Positions 1 through 6,611 of a DNA stretch of 6,880 nucleotides are shown piece after piece. Within the stretch, counting starts at the first letter, position 1. The number at the start of each line of letters is the position of its first letter. The stretch covers positions 1-6,880 of the forward strand of contig DFKO01000177.1 in the NCBI GenBank assembly GCA_002373855.1, given 5' to 3'. Origin of the DNA: Lachnospiraceae bacterium UBA3643. GTDB lineage: Bacteria; Bacillota; Clostridia; Lachnospirales; Lachnospiraceae. The translations under genes and the position numbers were made by a program. A model generated the notes under the pieces. The model saw only the letters and a list, made by a program, of their open reading frames with translations, was not told the DNA's origin and did no database searches.

Positions 1-399
1 CCTGTCATAGTCCATGTCATACTCGGACTCCCGGGAGAGACACCGGAGCAGATGTATCAGACCATTGAATACTTAAACACATTTAATATATTTGGCATAA
101 AGCTTCAGCTGCTCCATGTCATTAAAGACACTGACCTTGAGAAAGATTATGATGAGCGTAAATTTGAGGTACTCTCCCAGGATGAGTACACGGATATACT
201 CATCAAATGTATAGAAAAGCTGAGCCCCGAGATAGTCATCCACCGGGTGACCGGCGACGGCAAGGGCGATATGCTGGTAGCTCCTCTATGGAGCAAAAAT
301 AAAAAGAATGTATTAAACACTCTCATCCATACCATGAAGGAAAGGGATTCCTACCAGGGAAAATATTATGAGACAACCGGATTCATCAATGTTATATAA
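1..399 (+). CDS. Radical SAM protein, TIGR01212/YhcC-type family (C-terminal part, 5' end outside window)
   Basis: The frame is open from base 1 and ends at TAA 397-399, so 132 C-terminal codons of a protein usually near 300-320 residues are present. The fragment opens with HVILGLPGET, the late TIM-barrel strand and loop that recurs in radical SAM proteins of the Elp3-like group. It continues with GIKLQLLHV, VIHRVTGDG and APLWSKNKK, which I recognise as hallmarks of the YhcC/TIGR01212 family. The CxxxCxxC cluster that binds the 4Fe-4S and S-adenosylmethionine lies upstream and cannot be seen. Family members are soluble cytoplasmic enzymes whose substrate is, as far as I know, not settled. The last 32 bases overlap the next gene in another frame, which suggests co-transcription and translational coupling. 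An internal ATG at base 52 is not the start, because conserved family sequence continues upstream of it. Confidence 0.88.
   Translation, partial: PVIVHVILGLPGETPEQMYQTIEYLNTFNIFGIKLQLLHVIKDTDLEKDYDERKFEVLSQDEYTDILIKCIEKLSPEIVIHRVTGDGKGDMLVAPLWSKNKKNVLNTLIHTMKERDSYQGKYYETTGFINVI
356..360 (+). promoter_or_regulatory. Shine-Dalgarno site setting the DUF4364 start
   Basis: AGGGA lies 7 bases before the ATG at 368, inside the end of the radical SAM frame. The next in-frame ATG, at 389, has no purine-rich site at a useful distance. This favours 368 as the start, and with it the 32-base overlap. Confidence 0.6.
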
Positions 400-892
400 A
401 ATAATGATCCTCTATATGCTTAAGTGCAGCAACATAAAGCTCTCGTCTGCTGACATAAGCGATTTTCTCGTAATGAGCGGATATGCTGACGCTTTCTCCT
501 TTCAGTTTAACCTAAACGAACTGGAATCAGACGGATTCATAACCGTCGAAAAAAAGCACAACCGCAGCTATATCTCACTAACCGAGGAAGGATCAAAGAC
601 CGTAGACTCCCTTGAATCAAAGCTCTCAAAAGAGATAAAGCTCGATATCTATAATCATATCGCAGACAACAAAAGCTCCATCATGGCCAGCCACAAGGTA
701 GAGACCTCTGTATCGGAAACAGAGGACGGTACCTACATCGCTCGCCTCATCTGCAAAGGAAAAGGAGACGCCGCTCTCTACGACATCTCCCTGTCATTTC
801 CAACCCGTATTCTCGCAGAAACCGCCTGCGATAATTTCATGAATAATTCCACGGATATTTATCGATATATAGTTGAGAAACTGATGAATTAA
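368..892 (+). CDS. DUF4364 family protein (winged-helix N-terminus)
   Basis: The protein has 174 residues, the usual size for DUF4364. Residues 9-75 read as a winged helix: LYKIMILYMLK (helix 1), LSSADISDFL (helix 2), a recognition-helix region around 42-55 and a beta wing ending ITVEKKHNRSYISLTEEG. This resembles PadR/MarR-like DNA-binding folds. The C-terminal half (about 105-174) alternates beta strands with a final helix (TDIYRYIVEKLMN) and has no catalytic motif that I recognise. The family is found in Clostridia; a regulatory DNA-binding role is inferred from the fold and is not established. There is no signal peptide or membrane segment. It overlaps the upstream radical SAM gene by 32 bases and is followed directly, in the same frame after its TAA, by the start-less hydrophobic frame at 893-970. 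Confidence 0.85.
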   Translation: MRQPDSSMLYKIMILYMLKCSNIKLSSADISDFLVMSGYADAFSFQFNLNELESDGFITVEKKHNRSYISLTEEGSKTVDSLESKLSKEIKLDIYNHIADNKSSIMASHKVETSVSETEDGTYIARLICKGKGDAALYDISLSFPTRILAETACDNFMNNSTDIYRYIVEKLMN

Positions 893-970
893 AGGATAGC
901 TGTATTAAGCTTAGCAGTAACATGCTTTGCTCTTGGCTTCACAGTAGGTCATAGCAAGGCAAAAAAATAA
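893..970 (+). pseudogene. Start-less hydrophobic micro-ORF, possible decayed type I toxin peptide
   Basis: Directly after the DUF4364 stop, in the same frame, come 25 sense codons and TAA 968-970. They encode a hydrophobic stretch (IAVLSLAVTCFALGFTVG) followed by a basic tail (HSKAKK). A single membrane-spanning segment with a Lys-rich end is the profile of small type I toxin peptides. AAAGG at 891-895 would be a good ribosome site 6-9 bases before codons GTA (902) and TTA (905), but no ATG, GTG or TTG occurs in the frame. The nearest in-frame ATG is at 884, and the stop at 890-892 follows it after one codon. If that TAA were a sense codon, a peptide of about 28 residues beginning Met-Asn would result. 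A minus-strand small RNA converges on its end. It could be a decayed toxin gene, a gene with a non-canonical start, a readthrough extension of DUF4364, a sequencing error, or chance. I do not recognise a specific family. Confidence 0.35.
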
Positions 971-998
971 CCGCCAGCTCTCGCACAACTGACGGTTA
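961..998 (-). terminator. Rho-independent terminator on the minus strand
   Basis: Bases 969-977 and 989-997 form a 9-pair stem around an 11-base loop; 968/998 adds a T-A pair. In minus-strand RNA the stem AACCGUCAG/CUGGCGGUU has one U-G wobble. In plus-strand RNA the same position is an A/C mismatch, so the hairpin is better on the minus strand. It is followed on the minus strand by seven T (961-967), while the plus strand has only A after the stem. It would end the small RNA from the promoter at 1050-1078 and also any readthrough from the TIR operon, which has no nearer terminator. Confidence 0.8.
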
Positions 999-1015
999 AA
1001 AAACAACCTAATGTC

Positions 1016-1043
1016 GAGGGCAACCGTCTATCGGTTTCACCTC
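1016..1043. other. Imperfect hairpin at the 5' end of the small RNA
   Basis: GAGG (1016-1019) pairs with CCTC (1040-1043), and AACCG (1022-1026) pairs with CGGTT (1032-1036) around the loop TCTAT. Between the two stems is an internal loop of 2 by 3 bases. On the minus strand this is the 5' domain of the small RNA. On the plus strand it is followed by AT-rich sequence (ATATTTATTA) without a clean T-run, so it would be at most a weak terminator for the DUF4364 transcript. Confidence 0.6.
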
Positions 1044-1049
1044 ATATTT

Positions 1050-1078
1050 ATTATAAATTTATCTGTGAATTATGTCAA
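1050..1078 (-). promoter_or_regulatory. Perfect consensus sigma-A promoter for the small RNA
   Basis: Read on the minus strand, TTGACA (1078-1073) and TATAAT (1055-1050) are separated by exactly 17 bases. All 12 box positions match the vegetative consensus. It lies downstream of the TIR gene stop and points away from that gene, so its only product before the terminator at 961-998 is the short RNA. Between it and the TIR stop (1079-1171) I see only a weak hairpin and no gene. Confidence 0.85.
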
Positions 1079-1171
1079 ATATCATTTTCGCTTTCCACAG
1101 ATTAAATTGCGATGTACACACATCCGTTTCTGCATGTCCGATTAACGGTGCGTCGCTATTAATATTTCCCC

Positions 1172-3667
1172 TTAATCCAGATACTTCTCTGCGATTTCGA
1201 TAAGTTCTTCGTCAGAGTAGATTGGTGCGCTGTATAATGTGGCACCGTCATAGTTATAGCTTAAATATACCTGCCTGTTCTTGGCATCAAGCATAACCAT
1301 ATTGCCGACTATCATGATAAGCTCTCCGTTTTCATCGAGACAATATCCGTTATCATTGGTTCTCCAATACTCATTTCCTTCGTTGTCTTTTCCGAGATAT
1401 TCACATACAGTCTCAAACTGACCCTCAAGCTTAAATGACGTCCATAATGTCATATCTTTTGCCTGGTATATCTCGACTGTGCCGTCACCGTATGAGATAC
1501 AGAGCTTAGTGTTATCGTCATTATATGTAATACAATCAACAAAGTCCGCGTTGGCAATACCAAGCTCCTTAGCCTTTTCCACGGCAGAGCTATATGTAAA
1601 ATTGGAAAGCTCCTTTGTCTCCCATTCGCCCTCGTTCTTAATATCCGGATTTTCAATGGTCCTGTAAAGTATTACCTTGTTGCTGTTAGCCTCATGACAA
1701 ATAAGTCCGTTATTGACGACCATAACCTCTTTTGCATTTTTCATATTACATTTAATGAGTGACTTAGTACCCATTGTCGTATGATTTGAAAGAATTATAT
1801 AGCCGAAATCATCTGTAATAAATGCCACATCCTCATCAAAAACCTCGCAGTAAAGAAGACCGTCATTGTAAATATCGATTACCTCCACATCAAGGGTATC
1901 CATATCAAACTCGGCCACACCCCTTGTACCTATCTCAACCAGATAATCACCTTCCACATCATATATAACATCCAGACTGGTGCCATATATATTTCTGTCT
2001 TCCCTTGAGCATAATACAGTGCCCGATGCGACATCATATACCCTGATTACCGATAAATATCCACTAAAAAACGAATCCTGATTCGCTTCCTCGCCTGTCA
2101 GTATATAAATCTTATCACCGTATACATAAGCATCCTGATAATTGGTGTCATATATATTCATGCTAAAGAGCTCGTTGCCCTCTTCATCGACAAGATAAAG
2201 ATATTCCTCGTCATAATATCCGGATGTAAACATATACCTGCCGTCTCCCACCGATTTAAAGGTATCGGAATCGACATGAAAAGAAAAATCGATATTTTTG
2301 ATAAGAGAACCGTCTGCCGGGTCAAAAATATATATGTCACTGTCTCCGAATACATAAAGCAGCTCTTCATCCTCATCATAATACAAGCTTTTATACTGAA
2401 AGAGCGTGTCCGATGACTTCGAAATAAATGTATCTATGGTTCCTGTAGTGACATCAATACACATAATATCGCTATCGATAAAAATAAATCTGTCATCATC
2501 AAGAAATGCCGATACATAAGCTACCATGTAGGAATCGGAAGGATTTTCAACAGCGCTTATGAGCTTACCGGTAATTGTACTCCAGAAGGTCATGGTACCC
2601 GAGTAATCATAAAGCATTGCCACATCACCCGAGGGAGATATGTGCATAAAATTAAGGTCGGCATTAAGCTGCATTGTGGTAAGAGGCCTGATAGAGCCTG
2701 TAATATCATACAGATTAAGCGCCTTCGTCATAGCATATCTTGCCGATGAAATATAAGGCATCTCATTGCCGTCATATGATGTCATGGCATAATATGCATT
2801 CTGAATAGCGCCGTATCTGTCATCCTGGCCAAGGCACTCCAGTGATGTATCAGCCAGGGTCTGAGCCTGATATGTCAGTAGCTTTTCATTCTGCTCCTCC
2901 AGGGACATTGACTGAAGTTGTATCTCATATGACTTGGCCTCAATCTCCTCTGCCTGGGCCTTTATCTCCTCATTTTTCTTGGAAAGTGTAATAGCCGTAA
3001 ATGTACTGAGTCCGCCAATAAGAAGGCATAATGCTGATATGCAACTGACAAGGCCGATTACACGGCGCATGTGCTGCTCTCTGTGGCGTTGCTTAAGGTC
3101 GTCATAATTAAGATTAAACATCGCAGCTATCAGTCTGAGCTTTTCGGATTTAAGAGCCTTTAATCTGCCCTTATCATTATCCGCCCTCACATCAGCCGCA
3201 AGGGGCTCTATCTTTTCCCTGATAGTGATATGATTGCCCTCCCTGTCGATGGCATCCCTCTCCCTGTTAAGGAGTTCTGTGGGGAATGAATCCTCAGGCT
3301 CTCCCTCTACCAGTACGGTCAGTACCCTGTCGACACCGTGGAGCTCTACAAATGTCTCGATCTCCTTACGGCACCAGAGAGACTCCTTTAATCTCGGGGA
3401 GCAGATCACAATGAGATAATCCGAGTTTTTAAGAGCCTCCACGATAGGGTCCTCAAGATTGCTTGCAAGAGGCAGCTCCTCCTCATCGCGAAATACTCTT
3501 TTGATCCTGGTCTTTGCCTCCGGATTATCCTTTTTTAATTTCTTTTCAACATTACCCGGCAGCCTGAAGCTCTCAAGCTCCCTGTGGAGTTTCTCTGCCA
3601 CAAACTTATCGGGCTGGGTATGTCTGTATGAAATAAAAGCATCATAATGTAAACTCTGATTTTCCAT
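1172..3667 (-). CDS. Membrane-anchored TIR-domain protein with coiled coil and propeller-like C-terminus
   Basis: The protein has 831 residues from the chosen ATG; positions below count from a TTG two codons upstream. Residues 9-135 form a TIR domain: YDAFISYRH (strand A and box 1), FRDEEELPLASNLEDPIVEAL (BB-loop region), SDYLIVICSPRLKESLWCRKE. W100 and E104 of WCRKE match the Trp and catalytic Glu of NAD-cleaving TIR domains. A basic linker (138-204) holds EKLRLIAAMFNLNYDDLKQRH, often seen in bacterial TIR-repeat proteins. One membrane segment follows (about 205-228), then a coiled coil (232-266). Residues 320-815 have WD40/PQQ-like blades, for example TGKLISAVE, DPADGSLIKNI and YGDGTVEIYQAK. 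The positive residues before the membrane segment suggest a cytoplasmic TIR and an external propeller. Ten cysteines in the propeller half fit an anaerobe but leave this topology open. It is the last gene after rarA and the DHH gene. NADase activity and a defence or signalling role are inference. Confidence 0.85.
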   Translation of the reverse strand: MENQSLHYDAFISYRHTQPDKFVAEKLHRELESFRLPGNVEKKLKKDNPEAKTRIKRVFRDEEELPLASNLEDPIVEALKNSDYLIVICSPRLKESLWCRKEIETFVELHGVDRVLTVLVEGEPEDSFPTELLNRERDAIDREGNHITIREKIEPLAADVRADNDKGRLKALKSEKLRLIAAMFNLNYDDLKQRHREQHMRRVIGLVSCISALCLLIGGLSTFTAITLSKKNEEIKAQAEEIEAKSYEIQLQSMSLEEQNEKLLTYQAQTLADTSLECLGQDDRYGAIQNAYYAMTSYDGNEMPYISSARYAMTKALNLYDITGSIRPLTTMQLNADLNFMHISPSGDVAMLYDYSGTMTFWSTITGKLISAVENPSDSYMVAYVSAFLDDDRFIFIDSDIMCIDVTTGTIDTFISKSSDTLFQYKSLYYDEDEELLYVFGDSDIYIFDPADGSLIKNIDFSFHVDSDTFKSVGDGRYMFTSGYYDEEYLYLVDEEGNELFSMNIYDTNYQDAYVYGDKIYILTGEEANQDSFFSGYLSVIRVYDVASGTVLCSREDRNIYGTSLDVIYDVEGDYLVEIGTRGVAEFDMDTLDVEVIDIYNDGLLYCEVFDEDVAFITDDFGYIILSNHTTMGTKSLIKCNMKNAKEVMVVNNGLICHEANSNKVILYRTIENPDIKNEGEWETKELSNFTYSSAVEKAKELGIANADFVDCITYNDDNTKLCISYGDGTVEIYQAKDMTLWTSFKLEGQFETVCEYLGKDNEGNEYWRTNDNGYCLDENGELIMIVGNMVMLDAKNRQVYLSYNYDGATLYSAPIYSDEELIEIAEKYLD

Positions 3668-3675
3668 ATTCAAGT

Positions 3676-3681
3676 ACCTTT
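3676..3681 (-). promoter_or_regulatory. Shine-Dalgarno site deciding the TIR gene start
   Basis: AAAGGT on the minus strand lies 8 bases before the ATG at 3667-3665 but only 2 bases before the in-frame TTG at 3673-3671. This favours the ATG and shortens the longest frame by two residues. The site sits in the 19-base gap after the DHH stop codon, leaving no room for a separate promoter there. Confidence 0.7.
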
Positions 3682-3686
3682 ATCTG

Positions 3687-5216
3687 TTAATTCTCTACTT
3701 TCTCGTAAGTCATGCCAAATATCTTGCGCTCGATGATATATACATCATGGAGATCGTCGCATCTGACTGCCAGATAATCTCCCGGCTTACCCAGCATGTA
3801 TTTTTCTTTATCCCATGCCGTAAATACCTTTACTCCCTTGGTTAGCTCCTTGACATATATCTTGACCTCTCCCTTTGGTATGCAGACATGGGCGAAATCC
3901 GTGAGCAGATGATTCTGGCCCGTCAGTCTGTTTTTGATCGTAGGGATGTAATTCTTCTCAAGAGCATATTTATCATAATCATACTTTTCATCAAGTACAG
4001 TATTGGACCGCTGGAATTTTTCAAGTCTGTTTGGATATACCTCGCCCTTTACGCCGATCATGATGATGAGGTCGTCCTCAACTGTTAAGTCCATATCACC
4101 TTCAAGGGATCTGACTGTGATAGGCATACCTGTATGAAGTACATCTGTCGCCTTTACAAATCCGATAGGGAGTTTCTTTTTTGCATAAAGCGTCATCTCT
4201 GAAATATCAGCCTCAAATTCAGATGCATATATGATCTGATACATATCATGATATTCCATCATACGGTTGCTTAAATAAACATCTATGCTGACAAATCCGT
4301 TTTTCTCCCTGAATAGCTTCTCGGCGATAAATCCGCCGGCTTTTTCATAATGGCCGCCGCCGGAGCCTATACCCTCAGTTAAGAATCCCGCAAGCTCGCT
4401 GGCGTTTACTTCCTTTACACAGCTGCGAACCGATAGTTTATATCCGTCACCGTTTTCATTAAATACGACGCATGTCCTCACCCTGTCAACCTGAAGCAGG
4501 AAATCACTGATAAGTCCGAGGATATTAGGATCGCAGGGCTGGGATTTGATGACGGCAAAGCCGTACTCCTCATTAAATGAATAACGCAGCATAGCTACGC
4601 CTGCTATCTCAAGTTCATCCAGGGAAATATTTGTAGTACGCAGTGTATTTATAAAACTTGCATCGTGGGGTATCTGATCGGACATATCACGGTCAAGGGG
4701 ATTAAACAGTTCGGAAAACTGATTTGTATCCGTAAACAATCCGTAATAAAGGGCAGTACCTACACCATCATCATCATTTATCTCGTATCCAACCTCTTTA
4801 AACAGGTTGTAGATAATAGTTGAGCAGCTGCCTATACCGGGACGGATAATGCTTTTCTCAACATTATCGATCTCTACCTGGTGATGATCGATGATAGCCA
4901 CATTGTCCGCCTCAAATCTGGTCACATTGCCTGCTCCGTACTGGCAGTCAACAGTGAGCCATAAACCTTTATGCCACTTCTCATCATCGAGAGCCAGCCT
5001 CTCAAGATACTGTACAGGGATTTTAAGTGTATCAACCAAAAGTTTCAGATTGGATTTCTTTAAGATATTTTTTCCGCTGTAGATGAGCCTGACATTTTTG
5101 CCGTTATGCTCAAAATATTTATAGAGCGCATATCCCGAACCGATAGCATCCGCGTCGGGATTGTCGTGGCACTGGACTGTGATGTTGTCATATTCCAAAA
5201 GGTCTGTTAATTTCAT
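3687..5216 (-). CDS. DHH/DHHA1 family phosphoesterase with a C-terminal extension
   Basis: The protein has 509 residues. The DHH domain (1 to about 175) has its full metal-binding set: HDNPDADAIGS (H17, D21, D23), D90 in LTVDCQYG, D110-H111-H112 in IIDHHQVE, and D163 in GLFTDTNQF. The DHHA1 domain follows, with its substrate-binding GSGGGHYEKAGGF (284-296). These features place it with NrnA/GdpP-like enzymes, which bind Mn2+ and hydrolyse short RNA oligonucleotides, pAp or linear and cyclic dinucleotides; the exact substrate cannot be read here. NrnA-type proteins are about 310-340 residues, so residues 340-509 are an extra region. It ends with LGKPGDYLAVRCDD and a probable small beta domain that I cannot assign. 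No signal peptide or membrane segment is seen, so it is cytoplasmic. The ATG at 5216 has GGGGGA just upstream. It lies 12 bases after rarA and 19 bases before the TIR gene start region. Confidence 0.88.
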   Translation of the reverse strand: MKLTDLLEYDNITVQCHDNPDADAIGSGYALYKYFEHNGKNVRLIYSGKNILKKSNLKLLVDTLKIPVQYLERLALDDEKWHKGLWLTVDCQYGAGNVTRFEADNVAIIDHHQVEIDNVEKSIIRPGIGSCSTIIYNLFKEVGYEINDDDGVGTALYYGLFTDTNQFSELFNPLDRDMSDQIPHDASFINTLRTTNISLDELEIAGVAMLRYSFNEEYGFAVIKSQPCDPNILGLISDFLLQVDRVRTCVVFNENGDGYKLSVRSCVKEVNASELAGFLTEGIGSGGGHYEKAGGFIAEKLFREKNGFVSIDVYLSNRMMEYHDMYQIIYASEFEADISEMTLYAKKKLPIGFVKATDVLHTGMPITVRSLEGDMDLTVEDDLIIMIGVKGEVYPNRLEKFQRSNTVLDEKYDYDKYALEKNYIPTIKNRLTGQNHLLTDFAHVCIPKGEVKIYVKELTKGVKVFTAWDKEKYMLGKPGDYLAVRCDDLHDVYIIERKIFGMTYEKVEN

Positions 5217-5228
5217 AAATCCCCCATT

Positions 5229-6575
5229 TTAATCGGCTTCTTTTTTTATCTTTGCCATATGTTCCTTTATTTTCTCTTCATATCCAAGGCTCCCGGGTCT
5301 GTAAAACTCCGTACCGGTCAGCTCGTATGGCAGATACTGCTGTCTGCAGTAATGATTTTTATAATCATGAGAATATTTATATCCGTCGCCGTGGCCAAGC
5401 TTTGCTGCCCCTTTATAATGGGCATCCTTTAAGTGATTGGGTATGGCCAGATCCCCGTATTTCTTTACGGCATCAGTGGCCTCAAATATGGCATTTACCG
5501 CCGCATTGCTCTTGGGCGCAGTGGCTATATATGCAGCTGCCTGGGCCAGTATTATCTGGGCTTCCGGCATACCTACACGCTCTGCTGCTAATGACGCATT
5601 GACAGCCACATTAAGTGCATTGGGATCTGCATTGCCCACATCCTCACTGGCGCAGATCATCATACGTCTTGCGATAAAGGTCACGCTCTCGCCTGCATAA
5701 AGCATCTTGGCCAGATAATATACAGCCGCATCGGGATCTGATCCACGCATGGATTTTATAAATGCGGAAATCGTGTCGTAATGATTATCCCCTGTCTTGT
5801 CAAATCTGACGACCCGCTTTTGTATACATTCAGCCGCAACATCTATGGTAATACGGATCTTACCATCCTCTGAAGGTTTTGTAGTCAGTATGCCAAGCTC
5901 TATAGCATTTAATACCCGTCTCGCATCACCATCAGACTGCTCTGCCAGAAACTCAAGGGCATCATCTGTGATATCGCCGTTCATGGCGCCCATGCCTTTT
6001 TCGCTGTCGTATACGGCACGCTTTATAATGGTGACTATGGCATCATGATCAAGGGGCTTTAATTCAAATATATTTGATCTGGATATGAGCGCTCCGTTTA
6101 CCTCAAAATACGGATTCTCGGTGGTCGCGCCTATCAGGATAATGGTTCCGTCCTCAACAAACGGGAGGAGATAATCCTGCTGGCCTTTATTAAATCTGTG
6201 AATCTCATCGATAAAGAGAATGGTCCGTACGCTCTTTAACTTCCTGTCAGACTTGGCCTGCTCAACGACTTCCTCCATATCCTTTTTTCCGGCTATGGTG
6301 GCATTGATCTGGCGAAACTCTGCTTTAGTCGTATTGGCTATAACCTTGGCCAGCGTCGTCTTGCCGGTACCCGGAGGTCCGTAAAAAATAAGGGAGCTAA
6401 GCTTATCGGCCTTTATAGCTCTGTAGAGGAGCTTGTCTTTGCCTATGATATGGTCCTGACCCACTACATCATCAAGGGTCTTGGGGCGCATTCTGGCTGC
6501 AAGGGGAGATTCCTTCTCCGCTTCTTCTTTATTCAGTTCCTCCATATATGAAAATAAATCAGGTTCTTCTGACAT
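5229..6575 (-). CDS. rarA: Replication-associated recombination protein RarA (MgsA), AAA+ ATPase
   Basis: The protein has 448 residues, full length for RarA. It shows LAARMRPKTLDDVVGQ (26-40), the clamp-loader-like box before Walker A GPPGTGKTT (66-74), Walker B ILFIDEIHRF (119-128) with D123 and E124, sensor 1 GATTENP (149-155), the arginine-finger region SRSNIF (165-170) and sensor 2 GDARRVLNAIE. The C-terminal half has the family signatures KSMRGSDPDAAVYYLAKM and SEDVGNADPNAL, which form the tetramerisation region. RarA is a cytoplasmic, clamp-loader-related ATPase that acts on single-strand/double-strand DNA junctions at stalled replication forks and in gap repair. The ATG at 6575 is preceded by AAGGA about 10 bases upstream. 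It starts only some 35 bases after the RNase P RNA and leads the tight rarA-DHH-TIR gene string. I see no convincing promoter in the short gap, so it may be read from rnpB or from a weak site. Confidence 0.96.
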   Translation of the reverse strand: MSEEPDLFSYMEELNKEEAEKESPLAARMRPKTLDDVVGQDHIIGKDKLLYRAIKADKLSSLIFYGPPGTGKTTLAKVIANTTKAEFRQINATIAGKKDMEEVVEQAKSDRKLKSVRTILFIDEIHRFNKGQQDYLLPFVEDGTIILIGATTENPYFEVNGALISRSNIFELKPLDHDAIVTIIKRAVYDSEKGMGAMNGDITDDALEFLAEQSDGDARRVLNAIELGILTTKPSEDGKIRITIDVAAECIQKRVVRFDKTGDNHYDTISAFIKSMRGSDPDAAVYYLAKMLYAGESVTFIARRMMICASEDVGNADPNALNVAVNASLAAERVGMPEAQIILAQAAAYIATAPKSNAAVNAIFEATDAVKKYGDLAIPNHLKDAHYKGAAKLGHGDGYKYSHDYKNHYCRQQYLPYELTGTEFYRPGSLGYEEKIKEHMAKIKKEAD

Positions 6576-6611
6576 TTATATTTTGTCCTTCTTAAGTCTT
6601 TTTAATATAAA

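Larger units (their letters stand above)
961..1043 (-). ncRNA. Candidate small RNA of about 83 nt with two hairpins, possible antitoxin RNA
   Basis: Transcription from the consensus promoter at 1050-1078 should begin near 1043 (G, 6 bases after the -10 box) and end in the T-run at 961-967. The RNA has a 5' hairpin: outer stem GAGG/CCUC, inner stem AACCG/CGGUU, loop AUAGA (1016-1043). A linker ends in U-rich sequence and the terminator hairpin follows. No reading frame with a start and ribosome site fits inside it. Its 3' end overlaps the last codons of the hydrophobic frame at 893-970 on the other strand and is antisense to any transcript running on from DUF4364. Convergent short RNA plus hydrophobic peptide is the arrangement of Fst/par-like type I toxin-antitoxin loci, which suggests an antitoxin role. 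It could instead be a processed 3' UTR of the TIR mRNA. The RNA gene itself is well supported; its function is inference. Confidence 0.65.

Noticed and set aside
922..954. Short plus-strand ATG frame of 10 codons in the convergent gap
   Set aside because: It has no Shine-Dalgarno sequence, no recognisable peptide features and ends after 10 residues; the hydrophobic frame overlapping it in another phase is more protein-like.
1111..1124. Hairpin GATGT/ACATC after the TIR gene as its terminator
   Set aside because: The stem has only five pairs and no T-run follows on either strand; the terminator at 961-998 is far better.
3671..3673. TTG as the start of the TIR gene
   Set aside because: The AAAGGT ribosome site is only 2 bases from TTG but 8 bases from the ATG at 3667, which is also the stronger start codon.
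5252..5700. Plus-strand frames of 116 and 87 codons opposite rarA
   Set aside because: They lie wholly antisense to the well-conserved rarA coding sequence, have low-complexity Ala/Ser-rich or atypical composition and no ribosome site, so they are shadows of rarA codon use.
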